DNA of 37,053 nt from Thermoanaerobaculales bacterium (GCA_025456385.1 JALOKS010000006.1:1-37053), one strand, 5' to 3'; shown: positions 25,204 to 36,538, counted from the first letter of the stretch. Notes: generated by a model not told the origin, from the sequence alone. Made by a program: numbers and translations.

Positions 25204-25860
25204 ATGAGCGCGCGCAAGATGCCCTTCCGCCACATTGCCGTCGAGGGCCCGATCGGGGTCGGCAAGACCTCGCTCGTGCAGCTGCTGGCCGAGCGCTTCG
25301 AGGGCGTGATGGTGCTCGAGGACATCACCAACCCCTTTCTGCCGTCCTTCTACGAGGGCCGGCCCGGGGCCGCCTTCCAGGTCCAGATCTACTTCCTGCT
25401 GTCGCGCTTCCAACAGCAGCGCGAGATCGCGCAGATGAACCTGTTCCAGCGCCTGGTCCTCGCCGACTACACCTTCCCGAAGGACCGCATCTTCGCCTAC
25501 CTCAACCTGGACGACACCGATCTCCGGGTCTACGAGAAGCTCTACCCGGTGCTCGAGCAGGAGGTCCCGAAGCCGGACCTCGTGATCTACATGCAGGCCT
25601 CGGGAGCGGTCCTGATGGAGCGCATCCGGCGCCGGGCCCGCGACTTCGAGCGCGGCATCGAGCCGGCCTACCTGCAGCGGCTGAGCGAGGCCTACTCCTA
25701 CTACTTCTTCCACTACCGGGAGACGCCGCTGCTGGTGGTCAACACCGACGACATCGACTTCGTCAACGACCCCGCCGACCTCGAGGCGCTGATCGAGCAG
25801 GTCATGCGCAGCCGCCGGGGCACCCAGGTCTACGTGCCGATGGGCTCGCAGCGGCCATAG
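25204..25860 (+). CDS. Deoxynucleoside kinase
   Basis: The 218-residue dNK/TK2-type kinase phosphorylates deoxynucleosides (dA/dG or dC) in salvage. It has P-loop EGPIGVGKTS, LEDITNPFLPSFYEGRPGAAFQVQ, and a lid region RIRRRARDFERGI. Where animal dNKs carry ERS, this has ADYTFPKDRIFA, which I recall as common in bacterial members. The tail SRRGTQVYVP is also typical. taagat lies about 15 bp upstream as a possible -10 box. serS follows after 18 bp. Confidence 0.85.
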   Translation: MSARKMPFRHIAVEGPIGVGKTSLVQLLAERFEGVMVLEDITNPFLPSFYEGRPGAAFQVQIYFLLSRFQQQREIAQMNLFQRLVLADYTFPKDRIFAYLNLDDTDLRVYEKLYPVLEQEVPKPDLVIYMQASGAVLMERIRRRARDFERGIEPAYLQRLSEAYSYYFFHYRETPLLVVNTDDIDFVNDPADLEALIEQVMRSRRGTQVYVPMGSQRP

Positions 25861-27609
<1,749 letters not shown>

Positions 27610-27661
27610 GCAATTTCTTCCATTCTGACGAGGAAAACGGAGTCATTTTGCAAAAATTCGC

Positions 27662-27690
27662 TTGACTCTTCGAAATTCCAGTCTCAGAAT
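27662..27690 (+). promoter_or_regulatory. Sigma70-type promoter for glnA
   Basis: TTGACT (27662-27667) and CAGAAT (27685-27690) are separated by 17 bp in an AT-rich 80-bp stretch, 30 bp before the glnA GTG. No GG-N10-GC sigma54 element is visible here. AGGAGG lies 7-8 bp before the start. Confidence 0.5.
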
Positions 27691-27720
27691 CCGCGGAACG
27701 ACGCGCCAGGAGGCTTCACC

Positions 27721-29052
27721 GTGCCAACGACCCCGACCGCGATCCTGACCCGCTGCAAGAAGGAGAACGTCCACTTCATGCGGCTCCAGTTCACGGACAT
27801 CGACGGCGTCATCAAGAACGTCGAGGTCCCGTCGAGCCAGTTCGAGAAGGCGCTCGACGGCCAGATCATGTTTGACGGCTCCTCCATTCAGGGCTTCACC
27901 CGCATCGAGGAGTCGGACATGCTGCTGGTGCCCGACCTCGAGACCTTCCAGGTCTTCCCCTGGGTGACGGATCACGGCCGGGTCGGACGCCTGGTGTGCG
28001 ACATCGCCAACCCCGACGGCTCGATCTTCGCCGGCTGCCCGCGCAGCGCGTTGAAGCGCGCGGTCGAGCGGGCGCGGCGCATGGGCTACCGGATGATGGC
28101 GGGGCCGGAGGCCGAGTTCTTCCTCTTCCAGCGCAACCACAACGGCGAGGCCCTGGCCGCGACCCACGACTCGGGCGGCTACTTCGACCTCAGCCCGCGC
28201 GACCTCGGCGAGGAGGCGCGGCGCGAGATCACGCTCGCGCTCGAGGCGATGGGCTTCGAGGTCGAGGCGGCCCACCACGAGGTGGCGCCCGGCCAGCACG
28301 AGATCGACTTCAAGTACGGCGACGCCGTCGACACCGCCGACGCGATCGTCACCTTCCGCTTCGTGGTCAAGAAGGTCGCCCTGATGTACGGCCTGCACGC
28401 GACCTTCATGCCGAAACCGCTGGCCGGGGTCAACGGCTCCGGCATGCACACCCACCAGTCGCTGTTCTCGTCCAAGGGCAGGAATGTCTTCCACGACCCG
28501 AAGGGCCCGTGGGAGCTGTCGGCCGTCGCCCGCGCCTACATCGGCGGCCTGCTCGACCACGCGCGGGCCTTCGTCGCGGTGACCAACCCCCTGGTCAACT
28601 CCTACAAGCGTCTGGTGCCGGGCTACGAGGCGCCGGTCAACGTCGCCTGGTCGGAGAAGAACCGCTCGCCGATGATCCGGGTGCCGGCGCGGCGAGGGAT
28701 CGGCACCCGCTGCGAGGTCCGCGTCCCCGACCCCTCCTGCAACCCCTACCTGGCCTTCGCCGTGATGCTGGCCTCCGGTCTCGACGGCATCGAGCGCGGC
28801 CTCGACTGCGGCGAGCCGGTCAACCGCAACATCTTCGACATGAGCGAGCGCGAGAAGCGGCGGCTCAAGATCGTGCAGCTGCCGGCGAGCCTCGACGAGG
28901 CGCTCAACTTCCTCGAGAGGGACGGCGTGATGCGCGAGGCCCTCGGCGAGCACATCTTCGAGCACTTCCTCCACAACAAGCGCACCGAGTGGGCCGAGTA
29001 CATCAAGGAAATCCACGACTGGGAGCTCGACCGCTACCTCGACCGCTACTGA
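27721..29052 (+). CDS. glnA: Type I glutamine synthetase
   Basis: Glutamine synthetase makes glutamine from glutamate, ammonia and ATP. At 443 residues it is the short GSI-alpha type without the adenylylation insertion. Visible are FDGSSIQGF, GPEAEFFLF, EVAPGQHEIDFKYGDA, NGSGMHTHQSLF, VNSYKRLVPGYEAPV, NRSPMIRVP and the C-terminal EHIFEHFLHNKRTEW. The start is GTG 27721. A sigma54 activator gene follows 50 bp downstream. The absence of the adenylylation loop suggests feedback or transcriptional control instead. Confidence 0.95.
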   Translation: MPTTPTAILTRCKKENVHFMRLQFTDIDGVIKNVEVPSSQFEKALDGQIMFDGSSIQGFTRIEESDMLLVPDLETFQVFPWVTDHGRVGRLVCDIANPDGSIFAGCPRSALKRAVERARRMGYRMMAGPEAEFFLFQRNHNGEALAATHDSGGYFDLSPRDLGEEARREITLALEAMGFEVEAAHHEVAPGQHEIDFKYGDAVDTADAIVTFRFVVKKVALMYGLHATFMPKPLAGVNGSGMHTHQSLFSSKGRNVFHDPKGPWELSAVARAYIGGLLDHARAFVAVTNPLVNSYKRLVPGYEAPVNVAWSEKNRSPMIRVPARRGIGTRCEVRVPDPSCNPYLAFAVMLASGLDGIERGLDCGEPVNRNIFDMSEREKRRLKIVQLPASLDEALNFLERDGVMREALGEHIFEHFLHNKRTEWAEYIKEIHDWELDRYLDRY

Positions 29053-29102
29053 GCACGGGTGCCGGGCGAGCAGGCGGGCCCGTGCGAGGGTAAGCTTGGG
29101 CC

Positions 29103-30506
29103 GTGAACACGGTCCTCGTGATCACCGACGACGAGGCCCGGCGGAAGGTCATCGAGGCGCAGCTCCTCAACCATGACCTCAAGCTGGTCGCCGCCGGCTC
29201 GCTCGAGCGCGGCCTGGCAGTGGTCGAGGAGGGTCACGCGAGCCTGGTGCTCGCCGTCCTGCCGCTGGCCGGAACCTCGGCAGTCGGGGCGCTGCGGGCG
29301 ATCCACGCCCGCGACCCGCGGCTGCCGGTGGTCGTGCTCACCGCCGCCGCCTCGACCGAGGAGGCCATCGAGACCACCAAGGCCGGCGCCTTCGACTACC
29401 TGCTGCTGCCGCTCGAAGAGCGGGAGCTGCTCACCGCGGTCGGGCACGGATTCGAGGCCGGCCGCCTGATGCGGTCGCCGGTGTCGCTCGACCAGGAGAG
29501 CGAGACCTGGTCGGGGGACGCCCTCATCGGGCGCTCGCGGCCGATGCAGGAGATCTACAAGGCGATCGGCCGCGTCGCCCCGACCGACTCGACGGTGCTG
29601 ATTCGGGGCGAGTCCGGGACCGGCAAGGAGCTGGTCGCGCGCGCGATCTACCAGCACTCGGCGCGCGCCGCGCGGCCCTTCGTGGTCGTCAACTGCGTGG
29701 CCATCCCGGAGACCCTGCTCGAGAGCGAGCTCTTCGGCTACGAGCGCGGCGCTTTCACCGGCGCCGTCGGAGCCAGGATCGGGAAGGTCAAGCAGGCCGA
29801 CGGCGGCACCCTCTTCCTCGACGAGATCGGCGACATGCCGCTCGCCATCCAGGCCAAGCTCCTGCGCCTGCTCGAGGACCGCAGCATCGAGCCGATCGGC
29901 GGCCGGCGGCCGATCGCTGTCGACGCGCGGATCATCGCCGCCACCAACCGCGACCTCGAGGCGGCGATCGACGAGGGGCGGTTCCGCAAGGACCTCTTCT
30001 ATCGCCTGAGCGTCGTCCCGATCACCCTGCCGCCGCTGCGCGAACGCCTCGACGACCTGCCGCTGCTGTGCGACTACTTCCTGCGCCGGCTGACCACCGA
30101 GCTCGGGATCCGCAACCCCGGTCTGACGCCGGACGCCTACCGGCTGCTGGCGAGCCACCCCTGGGCGGGCAACGTCCGCGAGCTCGCCAACGCCATGGAA
30201 CAGAGCCTGATCTTCAGCCGCGGGCGTCAGATCGACGCCGAAGCGGTCGGCGCGCTGGTGCTCACGCCGTCCAGGGGCCGCGCGGCCGCCCTCGCGGCCG
30301 GCGACGAGGCCCTGCGGCGCTGGGTGCACCAGTCACTCGCCTTCGGCCGCGAGGGCCTGCTGCCGGCGATCACCGAGCACGTCAGCGAGCGGGTGATCCG
30401 CGAGGTCCTCGCGATCACCGCCGGGAACCGGGTGCGCGCCGCCCGCCTGCTCGGCATCTCCCGTCCCACCCTGCTCGCCCGGATCAAAAAGTACGGGCTG
30501 GAGTGA
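29103..30506 (+). CDS. Sigma54-dependent activator with degenerate receiver domain
   Basis: The 467-residue protein has a receiver-like domain (1-120), an AAA+ domain (about 140-370) with Walker A GESGTGKE, the sigma54-contact ELFGYERGAFTGA, Walker B GGTLFLDEIGD and HPWAGNVRELANAM, and a Fis-type helix-turn-helix (GNRVRAARLLGISRPTLLARI). In the receiver the phospho-acceptor Asp is replaced: VLAVLPLAG stands where VLLDxxLPD is expected. The conserved Lys is also lost (DYLLLPLE). Control by phosphorylation is therefore unlikely. It follows glnA and may drive the sigma54 promoter at 34.4 kb. Confidence 0.9.
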   Translation: MNTVLVITDDEARRKVIEAQLLNHDLKLVAAGSLERGLAVVEEGHASLVLAVLPLAGTSAVGALRAIHARDPRLPVVVLTAAASTEEAIETTKAGAFDYLLLPLEERELLTAVGHGFEAGRLMRSPVSLDQESETWSGDALIGRSRPMQEIYKAIGRVAPTDSTVLIRGESGTGKELVARAIYQHSARAARPFVVVNCVAIPETLLESELFGYERGAFTGAVGARIGKVKQADGGTLFLDEIGDMPLAIQAKLLRLLEDRSIEPIGGRRPIAVDARIIAATNRDLEAAIDEGRFRKDLFYRLSVVPITLPPLRERLDDLPLLCDYFLRRLTTELGIRNPGLTPDAYRLLASHPWAGNVRELANAMEQSLIFSRGRQIDAEAVGALVLTPSRGRAAALAAGDEALRRWVHQSLAFGREGLLPAITEHVSERVIREVLAITAGNRVRAARLLGISRPTLLARIKKYGLE

Positions 30507-30630
30507 GGCGCGACGGGGACCCCGTCTCAAGGCGTCGCCGACGGTTGAGGAAGCCCCCGCAAGGGGCTAGAGTGGGTCCCCGGCGGCATTCGCGCCAGGT
30601 CCAGGCGGCGACGGAGGAGCACCCAGCACC

Positions 30631-32034
30631 ATGCCAATCGTCTCGATTTCCCAAGGCAGCTACAGCGGCTCGAAGCAGCTCGCGGACGCGCTCAGCAAGA
30701 GGCTCGGTTTCAAGGTCGTCAGGCTCGAGGACGCGGTCGCCGCAGCCAAGCGCTACGGCATCTCCGAGGAGGAGATGTACCGCGGCCTCGACATGCCGGC
30801 CAACTTCTTCGAGCGCTTCACCCAGCGCAAGGAGCGCTACATCCTCGCCATGCAGGCGACGCTCGGCGGGCTCTTCGCCGACGGCAACGGCATCTACTGC
30901 GGGCTCGTCGGTCAGTTCATCTTCCACGGCCTCTGCGGCGTCTTCAAGGTCCGGCTGGTGGCGCCGCTCGACTTCCGGATCAACGCCACCATCGCCAGCC
31001 TCAGGCTCTCCCACGAGGAGGCCGTGCGCTACATCCGCGACGCCGACGAGCGGCGGGCCAAGTGGGGACGGCAGATGTTCAACGCCGACCTCAACGATCC
31101 CGACCTCTACGACCTGGTCGTCAACCTCGAGCACATGAACATCGAGACCGCCGCCGACATGATCACCGGCATCATCAAGCGCAAGGAGTTCCCCGAGGAC
31201 TGCTACCGCCAGTTCCAGAGCTTCGCCCTCGAGAAGCGAGTGCGGGCGGCGTTGCGCTTCAACTCGCCCTACGAGTCCGACAGCGTCCAGATCCAGGCCG
31301 CCGACGGCGTCGTCACGCTGTCGGGGGGGGCCTCCTTCGAGGGGTCGCGCGCGGCGATCGTCGACTTCGTGAGCCGCATCCGGGGCGTCCGCAAGGTCGT
31401 GACCGACGCCGGCGAGGTCGCCTCGGTGGACTCCACCCTCGATCTCGACCTCGGCGTCTCGACCCGGGACACCACGGCGCGCGACGTCATGCTGCCCCCC
31501 GACGGCTACCCGCACTGCACCCTGTCGTGCACGATCCGCGACGCGGTGGTGGCCCTGAGCGCCTCGGCGGTGAAGCTCGAGGACGGCTACACCATGGTGC
31601 CGCGCTACGTGCTGATCCTCGACGACGAGCGGCGGGAGCTGCGCGGCATCGTCAGCCGCCGCGAGCTCCTGAAGGGCCTCATCCCCCACCTCCAGCGGGA
31701 CAAGGAGTCGGAGGCCCAGATCCGCAAGCTGGTGCCCTTCGCCGGCCAGGTGCCGACTGACCTGCTCATCCGCTGGACCTCGCTCTTCACCCCCGCCGCG
31801 CTGGAGGCGGCGCGGCGCCCGGTGAGCTCGATCATGGTGCCCATCCGGGGCACCGTCCAGGTCGGCGACTCCCTGTCGACCGTCATCTCGACCATGCTCA
31901 CCCACGGCGTCGACCTCGTGCCGGTTCTCGACGGCCAGCGGGTCGCCGGCGTGGTGCTGATGACCAACATCTTCGACATCGTCGCCCAGTTCGTGATGGA
32001 GCACGGCGGGACCGGCCCGCGGGGGCGCGGCTGA
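30631..32034 (+). CDS. Cytidylate-kinase-like / BON / CBS-pair protein
   Basis: The 467-residue protein has three modules. Residues 1-195 resemble the cytidylate-kinase-like family, with a loose P-loop ISQGSYSGSKQLADAL and RRAKWGRQMF as possible substrate region. Residues about 205-262 resemble a BON domain (VQIQAADGVVTLSGGASFEG, RGVRKVV). Residues about 270-455 form a CBS pair (VLILDDERRELRGIVSRREL; SIMVPIRGTVQVGDSLSTVI), which usually binds adenine nucleotides. It is likely cytosolic. The stop overlaps the transporter start (TGATG). I infer a nucleotide-sensing regulator of the transporter; enzymatic activity is uncertain. Confidence 0.75.
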   Translation: MPIVSISQGSYSGSKQLADALSKRLGFKVVRLEDAVAAAKRYGISEEEMYRGLDMPANFFERFTQRKERYILAMQATLGGLFADGNGIYCGLVGQFIFHGLCGVFKVRLVAPLDFRINATIASLRLSHEEAVRYIRDADERRAKWGRQMFNADLNDPDLYDLVVNLEHMNIETAADMITGIIKRKEFPEDCYRQFQSFALEKRVRAALRFNSPYESDSVQIQAADGVVTLSGGASFEGSRAAIVDFVSRIRGVRKVVTDAGEVASVDSTLDLDLGVSTRDTTARDVMLPPDGYPHCTLSCTIRDAVVALSASAVKLEDGYTMVPRYVLILDDERRELRGIVSRRELLKGLIPHLQRDKESEAQIRKLVPFAGQVPTDLLIRWTSLFTPAALEAARRPVSSIMVPIRGTVQVGDSLSTVISTMLTHGVDLVPVLDGQRVAGVVLMTNIFDIVAQFVMEHGGTGPRGRG

Positions 32035-33584
32035 TGGCCGACGCAGTCGCCGCCGGTAAGCAGCGCCGCCCGCTCCTCTTCCGCCCCCGACCGCACTCCG
32101 AGATCGACTGGAAGCGGATCTTCTTCCTGAGCCTCGGGCTGGGGCTGTTCTTCGCCGTCCATCTCTCCCCGCCCTGGCCGGTCGCCGTCGACCCCATGGG
32201 GGAGGAGTTCGTGCTCAGCGCCCAGGGCAAGGCGGCACTCGGGCTCTTCCTGCTCGCCGCCGTGTGGTGGGTCTTCGAGGTGCTGCCGATCGGCGTCACC
32301 GCGATCTCCATCGGCGTCGTCCAGGCCCTGTTCCTGATCCGGCCGGACCTCGTGGTGGCGGGCGGGGGCGACCCGATCGACGGCGCCGAGCTCGCCTTCA
32401 AGGAGTTCATGAACCCCTCGGTGTGGTTCATCTTCGGCTCGATCGTCATCGGCATGGTCTTCACCAAGACCGGGCTCACCAAGCGCCTCGCCTACATGAT
32501 GCTGATGCTGGTCGGCGAGCGGACCAGCCGGATCTACCTCGGTTGCTTCGTCATGACCGCCGCCCTGACGCACGTGATGGCCCACACCGCGGTCGCCGCG
32601 ACGGTCTTCCCGCTGCTGGTCGCCATCTACCGCCTCTACGAGGAGGGCGACACGCCCACCCGCTTCGGCAAGGGGCTCTTCATGGGCATGGCCTACATCG
32701 CCGGCGCCGGCTCCATCATCACCCTGCTCGGCGCCGCCCGCGGCGCGGTCGCGATCGGCTTCTACAAGGAGATCACCGGCAAGGAGGTCAGCTTCTTCGG
32801 TTTCAGCTACTACCTCTTCCCCCTCGGCTGGGTGATGGTGTTCGCGCTCTGGGCCCTGATCATGGTCCTCTACCGGCCGGAGCGCGCGGTCATACCCGGC
32901 CTGCGCGAGCGCGCGCGCGACCTCTACACCCGCCTCGGGCCGATCTCGGCCAAGGAGCTGCAGGCCGCCGTCATCGTCGTCGCCGCCGTCGCCCTGATGA
33001 GCCTTCGCTCCTTCGTGCCGGCGCTCGCCGCCATCGACAAGACCGCGATCATCCTCGTCGCGACGGTGCTGTTCTTCATCCTCAAGATCCTCGAGATCGG
33101 CGACCTCGAGGACGTTCCCTGGAACATCGTCCTCCTCTTCGGCGGCGCCATGAGCCTCGGCTACTGCCTGGTGCTGACCGGCGCCGCCGACTGGCTCGCC
33201 ATCAACACCGCCTCCGCGCTCGAGGCCGCCCCGGCCCTGGTCTTCATCCTCGGCATGGCCCTTTTCGTGCTCATCATGACCAACCTGATCATGAACGTCG
33301 CCGCGATCGCCATCTGCCTGCCGGTGGCGCTCAAGATGGCGCCCTACCTCGGCGTCGGCGGCGACGTGATCTTCTTCAGCGCCCTGGTCACCGCCGGCAT
33401 GCCCTTCCTGCTGCTGGTGGGCGCCGCGCCCAACGCCATCGCCTACGAGAGCAAGCAGTTCAGCTCGGGCGAGTTCTTCCGCGCCGGAGTGCCGGCGAGC
33501 GTGATACTGATGGTCGTGCTCGCGCTCTTCGTGACAGTTGTCTGGCCGCTGATGGGCATGGAGGTGATGGTCCCGAGGCCCTGA
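32034..33584 (+). CDS. DASS/SLC13-family anion symporter
   Basis: The 516-residue membrane protein has about 11-13 helices and the DASS layout: WWVFEVLPIGVTAI, the FMNPSVWFIFGSIVIG hairpin loop, and GAAPNAIAYESKQFSSGEF near the C-terminus. The family moves dicarboxylates, citrate or sulfate with sodium. The two SNT motifs of characterised members are not seen: the corresponding helices read AHTAVAATVFPL and TNLIMNVAAIAICLP. A different substrate is possible. It is coupled to the CBS protein and followed 37 bp later by carbonic anhydrase. Confidence 0.85.
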   Translation: MADAVAAGKQRRPLLFRPRPHSEIDWKRIFFLSLGLGLFFAVHLSPPWPVAVDPMGEEFVLSAQGKAALGLFLLAAVWWVFEVLPIGVTAISIGVVQALFLIRPDLVVAGGGDPIDGAELAFKEFMNPSVWFIFGSIVIGMVFTKTGLTKRLAYMMLMLVGERTSRIYLGCFVMTAALTHVMAHTAVAATVFPLLVAIYRLYEEGDTPTRFGKGLFMGMAYIAGAGSIITLLGAARGAVAIGFYKEITGKEVSFFGFSYYLFPLGWVMVFALWALIMVLYRPERAVIPGLRERARDLYTRLGPISAKELQAAVIVVAAVALMSLRSFVPALAAIDKTAIILVATVLFFILKILEIGDLEDVPWNIVLLFGGAMSLGYCLVLTGAADWLAINTASALEAAPALVFILGMALFVLIMTNLIMNVAAIAICLPVALKMAPYLGVGGDVIFFSALVTAGMPFLLLVGAAPNAIAYESKQFSSGEFFRAGVPASVILMVVLALFVTVVWPLMGMEVMVPRP

Positions 33585-33621
33585 CCGCGTTCGTGCCGCG
33601 GCTCATGACGGGGAGGTGCCG

Positions 33622-34245
33622 ATGCCGACTCAGAAGGTGATCGAAGGCCACCGCCGGTTCCGTGAGAAGTTCGAGTCCGAGAACGAGGTCTTCGCCCGCC
33701 TTGCCGAGGAGGGCCAGAACCCGAAGGTGCTGTGGATCGGCTGCTCGGACTCGCGGGTCATCCCGGAGCTCATCACCGGCGCCGACCCTGGCGAGCTCTT
33801 CAACGTGCGCAACATCGCCAACGTCGTGCCGCCGGCCTCGGGCGAGGCCTGCTCCACCGGGGCGGCGATCGAGTACGCGGTCCTCCATCTCCGGGTCGAC
33901 CACGTCGTCGTCTGCGGCCACACCGGCTGCGGCGGCATCAAGGCCCTCGAGGCACCCCCCTCGCCCGAGGCCGAGCCGCACATCGCCGGCTGGCTCGGGC
34001 TCGCCGCGCCGGCGCGGCAGCAGGTGCTCGCGCGCGGCACGGCACCCGAGGAGGTCTACCTCGAGACCATCAGGGCCAACGTGCTGCTGCAGTGTGGGAA
34101 CCTGCGCACCTACCCCTGCGTCCGGGAGCACGAGCAGGCCGGCGACCTCAGCGTCCACGCCTGGCTCTACGACCTCCGCTCCGGCGTGATCGAGGAGTAC
34201 CGGCTGGCCAGCGGCACGTGGGAGAGCGTCGCGCACTCCCGCTGA
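33622..34245 (+). CDS. Beta-carbonic anhydrase
   Basis: The 207-residue enzyme interconverts CO2 and bicarbonate. Zinc ligands lie in IGCSDSR (Cys, with the Asp-Arg dyad) and VVVCGHTGCGG (His, Cys). FNVRNIANVVPP, TGAAIEYAVLHLRVDHV, RANVLLQCGNLRTYP and HAWLYDLRSGVI are also family-typical. GGGAGG just before ATG 33622 fixes the start; GTG 33616 is less likely. No signal peptide is seen, so it is cytosolic. It closes a probable operon with the CBS protein and the transporter. Confidence 0.92.
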   Translation: MPTQKVIEGHRRFREKFESENEVFARLAEEGQNPKVLWIGCSDSRVIPELITGADPGELFNVRNIANVVPPASGEACSTGAAIEYAVLHLRVDHVVVCGHTGCGGIKALEAPPSPEAEPHIAGWLGLAAPARQQVLARGTAPEEVYLETIRANVLLQCGNLRTYPCVREHEQAGDLSVHAWLYDLRSGVIEEYRLASGTWESVAHSR

Positions 34246-34280
34246 GCGTGCCCGCCCCCGCCGGCGCGTCCCGCGGCAGC

Positions 34281-34318
34281 TGTCAAGCTCCCCGACACCC
34301 CTGGCAAGTTTCTTGCCA
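34281..34318. promoter_or_regulatory. Tandem 17-bp dyads upstream of the histidine kinase operon
   Basis: TGGCAAG-TTT-CTTGCCA (34302-34318) is a perfect dyad. A similar imperfect one, TGTCAAG-CTC-CCCGACA, starts 21 bp upstream (34281), about two helical turns away. They lie 110-145 bp before the sigma54 promoter, the usual distance for activator-binding enhancers. The perfect dyad itself also fits GG-N10-GC spacing, so an additional sigma54 promoter is an alternative reading. Confidence 0.55.
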
Positions 34319-34403
34319 CTCCGGCCCCGTCGCGGTCCCGCCCCGGTCCGGGCGACGGGCATCTATCCCACGTTGCCACAATCAGTTCAGCCCGCATCAC
34401 GCA

Positions 34404-34422
34404 CCCCGGGAGGAGCCCGGGG
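34404..34422. other. Inverted repeat next to the sigma54 promoter
   Basis: CCCCGGG-aggag-CCCGGGG forms a perfect 7-bp dyad that ends three bases before the -24 element. It could be a protein site or, for readthrough transcription from carbonic anhydrase, a weak stem. No T-run follows. Confidence 0.45.
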
Positions 34423-34425
34423 CTG

Positions 34426-34441
34426 TGGCACGGGCGTTGCT
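34426..34441 (+). promoter_or_regulatory. Sigma54 (-24/-12) promoter
   Basis: TGGCACGGGCGTTGCT matches the RpoN consensus TGGCAC-N5-TTGCW with invariant GG and GC exactly 10 bases apart. It lies 43 bp before the histidine kinase ATG. A GGCGGG/CCCGCC stem and a GGAGG ribosome site follow in the leader. Confidence 0.8.
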
Positions 34442-34483
34442 CACCAGCAGGCGGGCCTGCCCGCCACGGAGGCACCTCGAAAC

Positions 34484-35089
34484 ATGCTGATCTCGAAGGA
34501 CACCTCGATCCCGTTGTCCCGGCGCTTCCGGCTGCCGGCGGTGGTGGCGGCGCTGGCGGTGATCTCCGTGGCGCCGATGGTGATCACCGGCGCCATCAAC
34601 TTGCAGCAGTTCCGGGCCGCCTACAAGGACAAGGTCCGCGACCACATCGGCGAGCTCGTGCAGCGCCACGCCGAAACCGTCGACGCCTTCGTCGAGGACC
34701 GGCTCTCCGACATCCGGGTCGTCGCCCGCGAGCACGAGCGCGCGGAGCTCGAAGACCCGGCGTCCCTCCGTCAGCTCCTCAACGTGCTCCGCGAGGAGTA
34801 CCACGGAGCCTTCGTCGACCTCGGTCTGGTGACGCGGGACGGCGTGCAGATCGCCTACGCCGGCCCCTTCAACCTGACGATGGCCGACTACTCGTCCGCC
34901 GAGTGGTTCGAGAAGGCGCGGCTCCGAGAGCACTACGTCTCGGATGTCTTCGCCGGCCTGCGCGGCAGCCCGCACTTCATCGTCACCGCCGCCCGGTCGC
35001 AGGGCGACGAGCGCTACTTCGTGAAGGCGACCATCGACTTCGAGGCCTTCAACAACCTGGTCGGCAACATCCGTCGTCGAGGGTCGTGA
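34484..35089 (+). CDS. N-terminal fragment of a split dCache sensor histidine kinase
   Basis: The 201-residue frame has a membrane helix (VVAALAVISVAPMVITGA, about residues 17-35) and most of a periplasmic dCache sensor domain (FVDLGLVTRDGVQIAYAGPF, DYSSAEWFEKARLREHYVSDVF, PHFIVTAA). It reaches FNNLVGNIR and then stops after a few unrelated residues. The next frame resumes with VVEGRDVLGRETIFAV, late in the same domain. Intact relatives have about 40-50 residues between these points, so an out-of-frame deletion near 35070-35085 split the gene. Confidence 0.8.
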   Translation: MLISKDTSIPLSRRFRLPAVVAALAVISVAPMVITGAINLQQFRAAYKDKVRDHIGELVQRHAETVDAFVEDRLSDIRVVAREHERAELEDPASLRQLLNVLREEYHGAFVDLGLVTRDGVQIAYAGPFNLTMADYSSAEWFEKARLREHYVSDVFAGLRGSPHFIVTAARSQGDERYFVKATIDFEAFNNLVGNIRRRGS

Positions 35090-35090
35090 C

Positions 35091-36094
<1,004 letters not shown>

Positions 36095-36098
<4 letters not shown>

Positions 36099-36535
36099 TC
36101 GAACTGTCGGTGCTGCTGGTTGACGATGAGGAGGCGTTCGTCGACGCGCTGGCGCGGCGCCTCGGCAAGCGAGGCTTCCGGGTCGCCACGGCGACCAGTG
36201 GGGACGGGGCCCTGCAGGCCCTCGACGAGGGCGGCGCGACGAGGACCGATGTCGTGGTCCTCGACGTCAAGATGCCCGGTCTGGACGGGCTCGAGACGCT
36301 GGCCCTGATCAAGGAGCGCCACCCCCTGGTCGAGGTGATCATGCTGACCGGTCACGCGACGGTCGAGTCCGCCATCGAGGGCATGAAGCGCGGCGCCTTC
36401 GACTACCTGATGAAGCCGTCCGACATGGACATCCTGATCGCGAAGCTCAGCCAGGCCGGCCAGAAGAAGCGCGACCACGAGACCAAGATCCTCGAGGCTC
36501 GCGCCACCCTGATCGCGCTCCGCCGCGGGGACTGA
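36095..36535 (+). CDS. Response regulator, receiver domain only (first)
   Basis: The 146-residue protein is a single receiver domain with intact acidic pair (LLVDDEEAF), phospho-acceptor Asp in VVLDVKMPGLDG, TGHATVESAIEGMKRG and the Lys in DYLMKP. A short helical tail of about 25 residues follows. It has no output domain, so it acts by protein contact or in a phosphorelay. It overlaps the kinase gene and is followed after 3 bp by a second receiver. Confidence 0.9.
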
Positions 36536-36538
36536 GCG

